A stretch of DNA of 64,000 nucleotides from Timema cristinae (Eukaryota; Arthropoda; Insecta; Phasmatodea; Timematidae), in assembly GCA_039000515.1 (NCBI GenBank), contig JBCFYV010000001.1, positions 13,741,928-13,805,927 of the forward strand, written 5' to 3'. Below are positions 1-12,365 of this stretch, piece by piece (position 1 is the stretch's first letter; each line of letters opens with the position of its first letter). A program made the position numbers and the translations under genes. Under the pieces are notes generated by a model. That model did not search any database. It was not told the origin of the DNA and worked only from the letters and a program-made list of their open reading frames with translations.

Positions 1-195
1 TGGAAAGCATGTATGAGGATAACAGGAGTTGTGTTAAGACAGAGAGAGGAAAGAAGAGTGGTAATGAGAGTGGAAAGCATGTATGAGGATAATAGGAGTT
101 GTGTTAAGATGGAAAGTGGAAAGAAGAGTGGTAATTAGAGTTAAAAGCACGTATCAGGATAACAGGAGTTGTGCTAAGATTGAGAGTGGAAGGAC
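1..195. repeat. 70-bp tandem repeat, cut by the window edge
   Basis: Two near-identical 70-bp units beginning TGGAAAGCATGTATGAGGAT lie at 1-70 and 71-140, followed by a diverged partial third. The array continues off the left edge. It leads directly into the LINE fragment, so it may be an internal repeat of that element. Confidence 0.8.
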
Positions 196-1130
196 AGAGT
201 GGTTCCAAATAAAAAATTGAGGGAAGCAGGGGAGGGCCCTTTCACAATTACTATTTGTAATGGTAATGGAAATGATCATAAACAAAGTGACAGCAGGAAA
301 ACTTGGGTATGGAAGAATGAATAGCATGATGTTTGCTGATGACTTGATGGTATGGGGGGAGAAGGAATAGAATTACAGGAAAACTACAAAAATGGAATGC
401 GGAAGTTACTGAGTGTGGAATGAAATTTAGCGTGGCAAAGTGTGAAGTGATGGTAATGACAAGATAGATGATAAGGCCTAATAAAGGTATAAGGTTGGAT
501 GGAGTAGAGATGAGAAAAGTACAGAACGTGAAATATCTTGAAGTGTGGTTGAGGAGAAAGGTGGAAGTAAAGAGGATTTAATGAGAAGAGGACACAGGAA
601 GAGTTGTTCTATGTGTAATACACTTGCTATGGAGAATAGAAGCCCCCCTGAAGTGTAAGAAAATATTGTACAGGGCGTACTTTGTACCTATTAATCACAT
701 ATGTAGCAGAAACAGGGACACACAGACTCTGAGAGTGACTAAAAAAGTGGAGGCGATGGGAATGAAGTTTGTGAGGAGCATGTTAGCTGTTACGAGGAAA
801 AACAAGATTAGAAATGAGGTTATCCGGGAAAGAGTTGGGTTACAGAGAGAACATGAGTTAATAGAGGAAGCAAGACTGAGATGGTATGAACTTGTAATGA
901 GGATGGAAAAATAGAGGATGCCGAAGAGAATTGTGGAAATGAAGTATGTGGGGAAAAGACTGCAGGTTAGGCCAGGAAAGAGATGGGAGGAGCAGAAAAC
1001 AGAAAGTGTTCAAGTGAGAGGAAAAGAATGGAAGAAATTAAATGAGGAAGAGTGGTGGAAGGATAGAGGAAGATGAAGGTATTTTACTAAACTTACCGGC
1101 CACAGGCTGGAAATAGTTGATGATAATGAA
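190..1130 (+). mobile_element. Non-LTR retrotransposon fragment, reverse transcriptase C-terminal part
   Basis: Broken reading frames on the + strand spell GRMNSMMFADDLMVWG near 310-360. This is the FADD catalytic box of a LINE reverse transcriptase. Downstream, 624-914 reads as the region that follows the RT thumb in such elements (a stretch rich in R, E and K with RLRWYELVMRMEK near its end). Several stops and frame changes show it is dead. Reverse-oriented pieces of the same element occur near 3.5 kb and 8.8 kb. I infer the LINE class from the motif; the clade is not determined. Confidence 0.7.
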
Positions 1131-3484
1131 TAATGCACCTGCCCCTTTTATGTCCCCGAGTGTATGTGTGGGGGTATCCTAACTGGGGCACTTTTGAGAC
1201 ATTCTTCAAGCGGACTGCAGAATTTTAATCTGCAATAGCAATGAGTTAGAACTTAGAACTACAAAATCTTAGAATACAGAGGAAAGTCAGTATTTTGCAT
1301 GATTATGTGAAAAGTTGTTTTGATTTTACCACCTTTCTTTCCCCCTAATTTCTTTAACCACCTAGTAATCACTACTCACATTACAACTGGTGACAATTTT
1401 GTCCCTGGTTGGACCAAGGATGAAACTACATTCTTCCCATATATTTTTTTTGTTACCTCATAATTTTCTTTTGTGTGCCAAATAAACTTTCTGCTTTTAC
1501 AGAAATGACTCACATGACATTTCCTGTTGAAGAGAGAACTTTCCGAGCTGATGTGGAGATACTCTAAGGATATCGGGAGGCACATTACAATCACCCGTGT
1601 TTCAGTGATAGAGCATTTGCCACGTGATTCAATTGTTGGATATTGAAAAGAACCACATTTACTGTCGGGGTCTAACGAGATGTTGCGAAATTACCTTGTA
1701 TATTAGTGAATGTAAAATAGCTCCGAACTTTTGATAATGTAGTGCGTTTGGTGTAAAGTTCTTTGTTTGATTGTTGAGGTGTGATCTCACATTGTTGTTG
1801 TGTGTAAACAATAGTTAGAGCAACAAACACCAATTATCAGACGTCTTAGGACTCTGGTCACTCGCCGTTCATCGAGAGCTACTCGGGCTGACCGCTCACT
1901 TTGTTGGCGATGATAGCGCAACTCAGTTTTGGGAAAGTTTTTCTGCTTTAGCAGAAAAAATTGTTTTTTTAAATTATTGTGTTTTCATAATTTATTGTTC
2001 AAATTTAAAACAGTTATTGAACTGCTTTAACTGAAAGAATAATGTTGCAAGGTGAAGATTGTGTTAACATTGTAATAATTTAAGTGGGGGGAGGGACTGC
2101 CACAAGTATCACAGACCTTCGGAGATTTTAAGTTCAAAAGTGGACAATAAAAACTGTTTATTTGTAATGTTAAAGAGAAAAAAATGCAAGTGTTTTACTA
2201 AAGTTTTCAATGTGTTGTATTTACCAGTGATGGGGGAGTAACCATCCATTAACTCTGCCCCATTGTTATCTCTCATTTTACTTCTGCACTGAGATCAAAA
2301 ATGTTTTAAGTAGAGATGTCACAATACCTGTTTTTCTCATTCCGATTCTTAACTTTTACTTTAAAAAAATAGTGTCAAAGTTGTTAGTTTTTACCTCTTG
2401 TTATTTTAATAATGCCAGGTCCTATTATATTCGAGACCATTTATTTTTCATTCAGAACACCTCAAAATGTTAGGTTAATATTATATTCGGAGCAATACGA
2501 TATATTTACAATCTGCCGGCATTTAAGTGAAACGGCAACTAAATTAATAAGAGAGATAATCGATTATGACCTATTTTGAATGTTGCCGTTTTGTTTGTTT
2601 GTTGCCAGTTTTATCGAGAGCTAAGAATCAAAGTAGCAAGAATCGTAATATTAAGATCTATTCTCTAGTCTTTTAATACCAGTAAGAATCGAGGGCATAG
2701 AGTGTGACAGCCCTAGTTTTAAGTTGACATCGCAAGTTCTGTGTTGTCCTAAACTGTATTTCTTTGATTCTAAAACACCAATTGTAAGATGCAGCTTAAT
2801 TCTTTCAGTACCACCAGAAGAAAAAAAAAAGTTTTGATTCTTAAAAAATATAACGTTAAAATACTTTATATAAATTAAATATTTTTATTAGAAAATGCAA
2901 TTTACTAACAACAATAGTATCTTATGTATCAGTTACTAACAACAATACTATCTTATTTATCAGTATGTATGCTATTTATCTCTTCCTTATGAATCAATAT
3001 CGGTCTCTGATTCTTCTGAGACATAGAACTTTCGAGAACGTTGGTCGAAAAGAAACTGCAATTCTAAGACAAACCCTATTTTTAGAAAAGTTTAAATGGG
3101 GGGGGGGGAGTGCATCTTATAATTAAAGAAATATGGTAACAACCGAGGGTTGCACTCGTGAGCAAAGGTCGCTGCTTCCTCCTCCAACACTGGCATTAGT
3201 TTTAGGAGCGCCAAGCCTGATCTTTTGTTGACCATCACTAAATACACGCTCATTGGTTGACAAGATGAATATTATATATGTGTGTAGAGTAATTTACAGG
3301 GTGGACACCTAGTTCTAGAATAAAATTACAGCATAATTCCCAGTTTCCCTGACAAATAAAAGTCCCATTTTTAAAACAGGTTTTTCCTCTCATTTATTAC
3401 AATTCCTGAGCAGGTTGAACAACTATAGCTCCCTCAGATTCTCCTGGAACATTTCACAACATACCAAATTCATGGATATGAAAC
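1131..3484. other. AT-rich intergenic DNA, no gene seen
   Basis: No open frame with recognisable protein similarity, no splice-site-bounded coding segment and no RNA gene. It contains homopolymer runs (10 G near 3100) and a near-duplicate of about 30 bp around 2904-2965 (TTACTAACAACAATA twice). I see nothing else. Confidence 0.5.
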
Positions 3485-3625
3485 TCAAACTTCTTGAAGG
3501 AAAAACTCTCCCTGCTGTCCTCTTCTCATTAAATCCTCTCTATTTCCACCTTTCACCTAAATCACGCTTCTAAGATATTTTACGTTCTGTACTTTTCTCA
3601 ACTTTATTCCATCCAAACTTAAAGC
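3485..3625 (-). mobile_element. Short reverse fragment of the 190-1130 LINE
   Basis: Read on the - strand this matches roughly 490-610 of the left-edge LINE: the sequence around AAAGTACAGAACGT and the GTGGAAATAGAGAGGATTTA stretch recur in the same order. It is a short diverged fragment with no coding capacity. Confidence 0.6.
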
Positions 3626-5190
3626 TTCTTATTTATATAAAATGTGTAATTAGTTTTATTTAACATCATAATTTTAGCATATTTAACTAAGATATGATTT
3701 GATTCGATAATTATTCAAAATTCATTAATAACATTTGCGTTTATTTGATTCAAACTCAAAAGGCTCCTTTGCAAATGTCTAATTCTCAGCCACGACTAAA
3801 GAGGACACTTGTTTGTTTTTTTAACATTCTATAGGTATTGATTGATATTACTATTAAAAGTGGCAGCTGCAGATTACATGACTTGCCATACTATACATAT
3901 TATATTAAAACAATTTTTAGTAAATCTTGAAACTGTCAAAAAAAATGTATTTTTATTTAAAAATGATACTGTGCATTCAAGATCCTTTCTAATCGCCGGT
4001 TGATTAACTATAGAAGATATGCTAGCGCTAAAAAAAAAATGTTTTTTTTTTTGAAATGCAGCACCAAATCAAATTTTAGAAAAATTCATAAATTCATGCA
4101 TGCATAGATATTTCTTATAATAAAGGCTTTTAATATTTTTACTAATTTCCGAAAGAAGGTAAAAATGAAAGCACTTATTCTGAATTTTTTTCTGAAGCTA
4201 AAAGTTCAAGCTTAATTCTCGGTTTTCCCGAGTAGTGGCCACCCTGACTAAACCAAACATGCTTTGTTCAGAAGTGCTAATCACTCTGTGTCACTATCGA
4301 TGATCTGTCAAAGGTGCTTAATGGAATAGAACATCGGTTGAACCATGGTTTAAATCAGGAGTGGTTAGTCAATCCAATGGTTCAAATAAAATTTTAACAG
4401 ACACTAAAACATATTATTAGTATAAATATGTGGCTTTTTTTTTTAGTTTTTCTATCAAAAACAATTTCTACTCCAGCCATTCGGGTGATTTTTCTGGCCA
4501 ACCCTCCTGATTTAAACCATAATTTGCTGCGGTGTAATAAAATGTTTTGTTCACGTTTTCAAAGTAAAATATTACTTACTTAAATTACATCCCAGTAATA
4601 ATGGTTATATTTAGGGATGTACGGGAATTACATTTTTTATCGGGACGGGAAATGAGTCAAAATATCGAGACAAGAATGAGAAATTATAAAAATGATGCTT
4701 TAGATTGAAAATATATATTGTTTTTATACTAATATGGTAATACTTGTAAAAGCTTTGACATTAAATATAATACAAATAATATCATAAAAACATAATAATA
4801 TTGATAGGGGTTTGCGAATAGCACTTTTTACGGAAACAAATAGCAACATTTTGAACAAAAATTGAATAATTAATTTTAATACATTATCTTTGTTATTCTC
4901 TTATGAAAATTGTGTTTTATATTTAACTACTATCGGAAGAGTGCAAAAAATAAAATATGTTTTACCCTTCTTAAATGTTCTCTAATTTAACACCTATTGA
5001 AGGCTATCTAGGTTTAAAGGTTCTTTGTTTAACGCCCCTGTGGTCTATACTCTTTGTTAGGTTGCTTACAACAGACAGGCTGATGCTCATAAAAAGTTGA
5101 CCTTGACTTCCTCCCCCCTCATTTATATGCCTCAAAAGATGGTAGAGTATACGCTATCTGTTCTTTTCTAAACTTTCAAACACACTCTCT
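3626..5190. other. AT-rich intergenic DNA, no gene seen
   Basis: Long A/T runs and no supported coding sequence. A short diverged inverted pair around 4340-4515 (variants of TTTAAATCAGGAGTGG) suggests an old repeat; I cannot classify it. Confidence 0.4.
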
Positions 5191-5194
5191 TGTT

Positions 5195-6065
5195 GAACCT
5201 AACAAATAAAGCGTAGCTTACATTGGTAGATATAGTAGTAGAGTACTAGCTATTACGTTACTAGCATAATGTAAACCTTTTGGGATGGAGAAAGCAGAGT
5301 ACTACAGATAATAAGAGTGGACAGCAGATGTGGAATAGTACTCTCTACTCCTACTTACCCCCACCACTATTCTTACTCTACACTACCAGCACTCTACCGG
5401 TCTAAACAGGTTTTGCACTAGACTAGAGTAGAGTAGAGTAGTCGGGCGCGAATGTGTGTCTACAAGTTTTGTTTAGAAATACGGAGGCTGTTGTCGAATT
5501 ATTGTCATGGTTTATCAATATTTTATTTTTTGACATACCAAAATGAAGTGGATGGAAGCTGAAACTATAAAATTAGCGGAGCTATATAAAGATTACGAGT
5601 GTATATGGAACATTAGTAGTGTTAACTATAAAAATAAACAAATGAGAGAATCAGCTTAATATGAAGAAATCATAAAAAAAAGATGTCGAAAGAAAATGTT
5701 TTGTGTCCTGGCTTCTAATTCAATCTCTAACCCATATTCTTTTTTTCTAGGAGTTTCTTCCTCTAAAACCTTTGAAACGTCATTTAACAAGACATTTGCA
5801 ATTATTTTTAAGCACTTTTTCACAATAGCACGGTGACGTCGACGTGCAATGTTTATTGTAACCAACTTAAAACTGAACTCTCCTCTGCCAAATTATTGGT
5901 TTTGTGTGGACAGTTACTCTATCAAAATTAGTAGAGTAACTGTCCCAAAATGTTTACATTATGTTAGTAACGGAGTAGTAAGCACTCTACCTCCGTACTC
6001 TACTACTAAATCTACCCATGTAAACCACGCTTTACTGTGTCAACTTGTTTGTCTCACCACAGGCA
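5195..6065. mobile_element. DNA transposon with about 100-bp inverted repeats and a MADF-type ORF relic
   Basis: The left end (about 5200-5290) and the reverse complement of the right end (about 5935-6045) align: AAAGCG..TTACAT..GGTAGAT, then TAGTAGTAGAGTAC, then TTACTA.CATAATGTAAAC. Between them lies a + strand MADF-like coding relic and a - strand open frame of 69 codons (5656-5865) rich in R and K. Two divergent ORFs, one with a MADF/Myb-like domain, is the layout of PIF/Harbinger transposons, so that class is my inference. I could not define a convincing target duplication, so the exact ends are uncertain. Confidence 0.55.
5544..5690 (+). pseudogene. MADF/Myb-like DNA-binding domain relic
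   Basis: From an ATG at 5544 the frame reads MKWMEAETIKLAELYKDYE, then CIWNISSVNYKNKQMRESA, a TAA stop, and YEEIIKKRCRKK in the same frame. The pattern (acidic start, LxELYxxxxCIWN, YKNKQxRxxA, EEI) is that of MADF DNA-binding domains. These occur both in insect regulators and in the second ORF of Harbinger elements. The in-frame stop sits where a codon is expected between A and Y. Being between inverted repeats, it most likely belongs to the transposon. Confidence 0.55.
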
Positions 6066-7324
6066 GTAAAATTCCCCTCCAAATTTGGTAGAGAACAAAG
6101 ATGACGACTGTCTCCAATAGAGATTGAGCCAGTAGTACCTGCTGGAACAATGAACAAGCTTTATTTCCCGCTCGAACCCATGGCCCTTCCCGCCTGACTT
6201 GGGGAATGGATGAATTCTTGACGTTTTATCAAAGGTTCAGGGTCTCGTCCACCCTTAGATCAGATATGTGTTTAACAATGAATTTATCAGACATATGTTA
6301 TTCTAAACTATTAGCATGTTTCATTTAGTGATGGTCATAAGAGATGCCATCTCTTGGCAACCAATTACTGTTAATGTTTCAAAGTTAAAGTGTTCTCTGT
6401 ATGTAGAGTATAAATCTTTAACCCATTTCCTGGTGCGCGTGTATCACAACTTTTACAACAACTTTATACTCATGTACTCTTACCAGACAAATATTTTCAC
6501 TACTCATTTATTATTTTATTCACGGTCATAATATAGCAATGAACTAGTAACTCTTATCTATTATTTCAATATTAAATATTCAGGCTGGTTCAAAGTAGAG
6601 TGATTTATTCATAGATGGCACTACAATAACTTATTTTAATGAAACGTTGAGTCACACCCATGCCAGGGAACTTTTGGTCAAACAAAGATGTTCTACGTCC
6701 ACGCCAGGGAAAGGGTTAAAAAAACATAGTTATAAATGTGGAACGAGTTAAAATTACAGAGTATGGATAGGGTACTTAACAATATCATATACAATAAAAA
6801 AGAGGAAAACTGTTCACACATTTCACCGCTGCTGGTGCAGTGCAGTGGTAAGGGGTACTCTGTACGGTCCTCAGTGTTAATTACCTAGCTGCAGCAATGT
6901 ATTTACTTACGTGCAATTATTTTTATAAACCTGTATTTTACATGCCTCTCCTTGTCGTGACAATCTTTTGCCAAAGCCGTATCGTGGCGTGGCCATCATG
7001 CTAACATGTGTTAATAGTTCTGATTCATACGGCTTGTTTGGCTTCTAGAAATAGTATGCTCTGTTTAAGTTACTGTGTAGAAACGAGGTTAAGTACCTTT
7101 CCCTTGAATTGGAACTTTGACTGATGATTTCATTTACAACTATGCAGATGTCTGAAATTGTCAAGAGTTTGTGTTCACTGCAAGGGTGGGGCCAAAGGGC
7201 TAATGACCCATCTTGTTTAAAGTGTTAAAGCGAATTAAAACTCAAAAGTGTTTCTCTTTTAATGAATATATTGTTTGAGGTTATTCGACTTTATTTAATA
7301 AATTAGGTTAAATTAGTTGGAAAA
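6066..7324. other. Intergenic DNA, no gene seen
   Basis: A tRNA-like box-B motif (CGCTCGAACCC near 6170) suggests another SINE fragment on the - strand, but the rest of a head is not clear. No coding region could be supported. Confidence 0.35.
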
Positions 7325-7460
7325 TGACACCTGGACACGGGAATCAAACCCAGAGCTTTAGCTTAGCGCACAATGATCTACCATCGAGTTACCCAGGATT
7401 CGTCTTGTGCTTACAGTTGATTCTCCACTAATAGTTCAAGGCTAAGTCTGTGATGTGTAT
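7325..7460 (-). repeat. SINE family C copy
   Basis: Read on the - strand it has a tRNA-like head (AATCCTGGGTAACTCGATGG as box A region, GGGTTTGATTCC as box B). The flanking AGTCTGTGATG corresponds to the 5' extension seen in the fuller copies near 23.6 and 57.6 kb. Confidence 0.55.
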
Positions 7461-8757
7461 TTAATAGTCGATCAGTCACCAAACATCCAGCCAACAGGAG
7501 CAGCAAGTTATTCAACCCCCGCCCCCCAACATGCTCGCCTTTGGTGACGGTTCACTGAATAAGTATAACCAAGTGAAACACAGAAAATAGTAAACCATCA
7601 TTAGTGCACCATAGGCATAAATAATGTATTAATATTCAAGTTGAACCACTTTCTCTGGGTAAAAGGTGATTGCCAACAAAATCGTCTGAAGACGAGCGTT
7701 GAATAACTTAATTTATTCACTCCTCTGGTGCACAGCTTATGGTCAAACCTGCGCATTGCGTCGACTGGTGCTGCTGTACCATTGAAATACTCCTGTCCAT
7801 TGCAAGGGTGATGGCCAGAATGTCCGATGTGTTTAGTAACGAGTATATTGCCTTTTTTAATATCTTACTTTGTATTTAATAATTTGCCCTTATCATAATT
7901 GTGATTTGAATGGCTTATTCTATTTTATCTGTGACTTTTAGTCATCTTATCTATGAAAATGTGTTGTTGGTGTGTTCTTAACGCTTTTAGTGCCACCAGC
8001 TGATTTGATTGGCTTTCCAGATTTGTGCTGATTCACTCAATACCATATAAGATAGGGTAGGATTATAGTAGGAGCCGTACACCAAACCTTCGACTTTCTG
8101 ACTCGTCTATTTTCTCTTTTCTCACTCGGGACTCCTTCATGAATGGCTAATATATATTAATTAGTAATATCAAGTTGACTGCAGTAAAATGCTCAAATAA
8201 TATGACTTCATGGGAAACTTCTTTGACATTGTAAATTAATAGTTTAAAAAATTTGTCAATCTAAATTAAAAATATTTATCTTAAAGAATAAAAAAAGTAT
8301 GAAATTAAAATGATACAGTTTCCCAGGTTGTTATATTTTCATTTTGAAGCCAGAGGCCATACAATTTTTCTGACTCCACCCAAAACTGCTTTCAGCTCCA
8401 CAACCCTAGATTATATGAGAACATCCCCCTTCTAAAAAGTAGAAAAATATGAAAAAATTGCTTCATAAATAATGGTTTGGCAATATATATTGTGAAACCT
8501 TAGCAAAATTCATTCAATAGCCATGACATTCTTGGCACTCTTTGCAAACAAATCCAGTGTAGGCGTATCACTAAAAGGGTTAACACAAGAAGTACAGGTC
8601 ACCAATTTGGCCATGTATTAAGATTTGTGTTTTTTCTCTGGAGAATTTGTGTGATGACTTAATTTTGTATCAGTTCATTGGTGCACTTGTGTCTAGAAAC
8701 TTTGACATTTATGTAGTTCAACACTTCACTTTATATACTTCATTCCCATCATTTTCT
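7461..8757. other. Intergenic DNA, no gene seen
   Basis: AT-rich sequence with no supported coding region or RNA. A CCATTGCAAGGGTGATGGCC segment near 7798 is similar to one near 7180, a weak hint of an old repeat. Confidence 0.35.
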
Positions 8758-8945
8758 TTGGCATCCTCTCTTTTTCTATCCTCATTACATGCCCATACCA
8801 TCTCATCCTTGCTTCCTCTACTATCTCATGTACTCCCTGTACCCCAACTCTTCCCGGATAACTTCATTCCTAATCTTGTTTCACCTCGTGACAGCTAACA
8901 TGCTCCTCACAAACTTCATTCCCATGGCCTCCACATTCAATGTCA
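8758..8945 (-). mobile_element. Reverse fragment of the 190-1130 LINE (post-RT region)
   Basis: On the - strand it aligns with about 740-930 of the left-edge LINE: the segments around ATGAAGTTTGTGAGGAGCAT, GAAATGAAGTTATCCGGGAA and GAGATGGTATGGGCATGTAA recur in the same order. The 83-codon open frame on the + strand here is an antisense shadow. Confidence 0.65.
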
Positions 8946-9529
8946 TATACTAAATTTTATATAAAAGGGTATATATATTATATTCTGAACAGAAATTTAA
9001 ATACTCCTACCAATCACTGCTCTACCAACTGAGAAATGAGCTTTCATTTGATATCAAATCTTAGTTTTTGTGTTGGTCTATTTATTTGGATTAGTGAGTT
9101 ATTTTAGTGTTGTGTATCAGTTTACTTACTGTGTCAGGATTCACGAAATAAAAAATAAATGAGGAAACCATATAAAATCTGATAGATGAATGTGGGACAC
9201 ATCAATAAGATCGACAGAACACACATGTTATCAAGCTCTTTCTATAAGTGTTTAGTTTGTTTTATATGAAACATTTAATACAGACAACATGAACCCAATA
9301 ACATTTTAATAATTGATATTAAGTTACCTACAACAGAGGGCACACAGATTAGACATCAAGATCATATAATCTGCTCTGTCGTTGAAAGGGAAGTTTGTGT
9401 TTAAATTATGGCCGAGTGTACAAGTTATTTCTCCCCTAAATGGTTTACCACATTCCCTCCACTCAAAATGCAAGTACTTATAAACTAAATTATACCCTCC
9501 TCATCTATACTCTATTATTGTAGTATTTA
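8946..9529. other. Intergenic DNA, no gene seen
   Basis: Low-complexity AT-rich sequence without a supported feature. Confidence 0.4.
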
Positions 9530-9765
9530 AAAAAAAATAGTACTGCGTCTTACTACCCGTCTGCCTTATATGCATACGTACTAATCGTGTTAAATGTGTG
9601 AGGGATGAGGAAGTTTAAATTAGAGGAAAGGTGCCCACATTTGCATGGTGGTAGAGTGGAAAATCATTTAGTAAAAACCTTGACTCCGATTCAAACCTCA
9701 ATCTTCTTGTCACTGGTAGTCTAGTCTTCTGCGAGATTGACACACTAGACCATGCAGCCATTGAA
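9530..9765 (-). repeat. SINE family A copy, with shared 3' tail
   Basis: The left end carries the reverse complement of the common SINE tail (CTGCGTCTTACTACCCG). The body contains CACATTTGCATGG, and the right end carries the reverse complement of the tRNA-like head (box B GATTCAAACC, box A GACCATGCAGCCA). This makes it a near-complete, diverged - strand copy. Confidence 0.7.
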
Positions 9766-10004
9766 TTGGGATATTAGTGTAGTTAAACTAGTTTAACCTG
9801 GATAAGAAACCCGATTTGGAGTTAAAAATAGATGGGAAAATGGCATCTGTGTAGTTTATTTTTTCTAGTCATTTTGTTTTCAAGGTTTGTAGTCTTGCAT
9901 CCTTACTTATTCTGATGTTTTCTCTAAACTAGCTGAAGTCTTTCTTAGAATTGAGAGACTACCTCCTTCATGTATTTTGATGTCAAATATTGTTTTCTGT
10001 AGCG

Positions 10005-10410
10005 CAGGGCCGTCCAAGACGCAGCCCATTAAATTATTTTGTGTGGGTCACGGCTTTTGATTTTCACCTGAGAAAGAATGAAACTCAAAGTGCAAACCTA
10101 GCTTCCCAGGCACGACTGTGAGTGCATTTCATTGCATCGACGCTAGATGTCTCGTTTCGATGTGCATACTCAGCATTGAAACTGTGCGATTGGCAATCAG
10201 ACCCATTTTATACAGGAGGAATTGAAAAAAATAAATTACTACCAAGAGAGCGCTATCCAAAATTGAGACACTTTGGACTTAGGGTATTCTCAATGCTCTG
10301 GAGCAAATATCTTTGCGAAACTCATAAAATCCAAATACAGATGTTCATTGACTGATAAATCACTCTTACATTCACTGGGATTGATTGGTAACTACCAGCA
10401 TCGATAGTAA
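10005..10410 (+). pseudogene. hAT transposase C-terminal fragment
   Basis: The frame from 10122 reads a dimerisation-region-like sequence: FYTGG, then LLPRERYPKLRHFGLRVFSM and LWSKYLCE, with a stop 13 residues later. FYxLL..(E/K)YPxLRxFxLRxxSMFxSxYxCE is the conserved C-terminal signature of hAT transposases of the ZBED/Buster type. Only the C-terminal part is present, so it is a relic. A second hAT lies at 59.2-61.6 kb. Confidence 0.55.
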
Positions 10411-11589
10411 TATAGCTACTTTAGTAAATGAAAACTAACAACTGCCGAGTTACATTAAAATTAAATGGTGATTATAAATTTATCAAGACGAATCCTGGTA
10501 GCTCGGTGGTAGAGCAGTGTATTATTGAAAATTTAGACAAGATACTTAACCTTGACCGAAAATTGACCTTTGAGATCCTTGAACTGCATGCCCTCTCTTT
10601 TTATACATACAGGTGCTGAGTATAGTCTAATCAAGATAAAGGGTGGGCATGGACACTTGACAAAATTTCTGTCAAAAATGACAACTGCAGATCCTAGAGA
10701 GTTGACTGATGTTTATATATAAGTGGCTTTAGCAATCTTTGTAACTGTTTGAAACATTTCACTACAGTTAGGTATAATTGATTTAGAGGTAAAACTCTAT
10801 AAGTAGCATTTCCAAGGTTTTGAGATACAGTTGAAACTCTTTAGTCTGACAAGTACCAGACCACATAAATTATACGCCTAGGCACGAGGCTGGTCATAAC
10901 CACTCTACATGCTTGTTACTATCTCATACAAGATAAAATAAAGCATAAAAAAAGAAAATAATACATGATCTTTCACAACTCTTGGAAGACATATTTAAAG
11001 GATAAAATGCAACCAGAATAAAAGACAACACAAGAATGTCTAATCAAATACCTTGTCTGCAGATATAAACAAGTTTGGAACTTTTATTGCTGACAACAAC
11101 ATCCTGGTGGCCGCTCTTCAAACTAATGGCGGCAGATTCAAAACAGCCAGACCAAAGAGTTTTAACTGTACTTTATATTTATCTAGGAAAATTAGTTTTT
11201 TTTATTAATATTTTGTTTTTATTTACAGGTTAAACTTATATATGTATATATTTCCTTTGATTTACATTTTGTTTTATATAAATATTTAATAAATATTAGT
11301 AAGAAAAACAACACTTGACGAGTTTTCCTTGGAATGAAGCTAATATGAACCATTCAACTAATGTTTATTATGGTGTTGATTATAATATTTTTTAAGGCAT
11401 TCCTTAAATAAGTAAAACTGTAGAAAAGACAAAACCTTAAATGAAACTTAACAATCAATATCAGTAACAGATTAAATAGTGAATCACAGTCCACATACAA
11501 AAAAAAAACTATTTGTGTAAAATTTAAATTGTTTCTATAAACTACAAAATATTAATAAGAATGCATCTTTTGTACAGTAAAGTTATCAT
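10411..11589. other. Intergenic DNA with one tRNA-like SINE head
   Basis: Near 10493-10520, AATCCTGGTAGCTCGGTGGT resembles the head of SINE family C on the + strand. The remainder is AT-rich and I see no coding region. Confidence 0.4.
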
Positions 11590-12115
11590 CATGATCATTT
11601 TCATCAGAAGGTGCTGGTGCTTGATCAGGTAAATTGCCATAATCAGGCAAACCTTTATATTAGAGGTGTAGTTCTGGTATTACTTACACCACTGGTACAC
11701 GACATGACAAGGTTTTCTTCATTATTGTCTTACCGATGATTATACACCAAACTCTGAATAAAATCCTCGTGTCGTATTGTGGTCCACGAGTGCCCAATAA
11801 GATCTGCAAATAGTTAACCCTGTCATCCTGTGTTTTCTAGACACTTAAAGCAACTGTAACTACAGTCCATCAGTTTAGGAGATCTTGCTGGTCGCATACA
11901 TTGGAATCTATTAAACTTAGTCTCATCTACTTGCCGTTTTGTCGGGGTTTGTTTTAGATCTAGAGGTTTTTTTGGGGAGGGGGAGTGAGGGGGGTCTCAT
12001 GCTCTCATTGGTCTCATCTAAAATCGTATGTTGGTTTGGTACAAACATTGGGTCAGCATTGGAGCAATCACCCTCACTACCAGACAAAAAAGATATGAGG
12101 CTCTTTCAAAGATCC
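11590..12115 (-). pseudogene. Transposase-like coding relic, N-terminal part
   Basis: The - strand reads, with frame breaks, LSGSEGDCSNADPMFVPNQ, then RSKTNPDKTASR, a stop, DETKFNRF, then KLMDCSYSCFKCLENTG and SYWALVDHNTTRGFYSEF. An acidic SGSEG start, NPDxW-like block, cysteine-rich KCxxKC block and a YWxLxDxxxQxxF block occur in that order in a group of uncharacterised insect transposase-like proteins. The assignment is from pattern memory and is tentative. At least one stop and several shifts make it non-functional. Confidence 0.4.
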
Positions 12116-12160
12116 TGAAAAAAAATAATTAATAAATAAACATAAGATATTTTAAATCTA

Positions 12161-12365
12161 CCGGCTTCTGTGACTAAATGGCTGTGTACTAAATTGGCCT
12201 AATAATGACGGGAATATCGGGGTTCAAATCCTGGTATGGTCTACTGAGGGTGGTTATTCCCTTAACAGTTTACTGTTCTCTCCATGGAAATGTGGATACA
12301 CTTCCTCTAAATTCGACCTTTCTCATCCTCAACCAATTATAACACAGGAGGACAAACAATCGAGC
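12161..12365 (+). repeat. SINE family A copy, tail lost
   Basis: The tRNA-like head includes CGGGGTTCAAATCCTGG (box B). The family A body follows (ATGGAAATGTGG, CTTCCTCTAAATTCGACC, CTTTCTCATCC). The common 3' tail is not recognisable. Confidence 0.65.
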
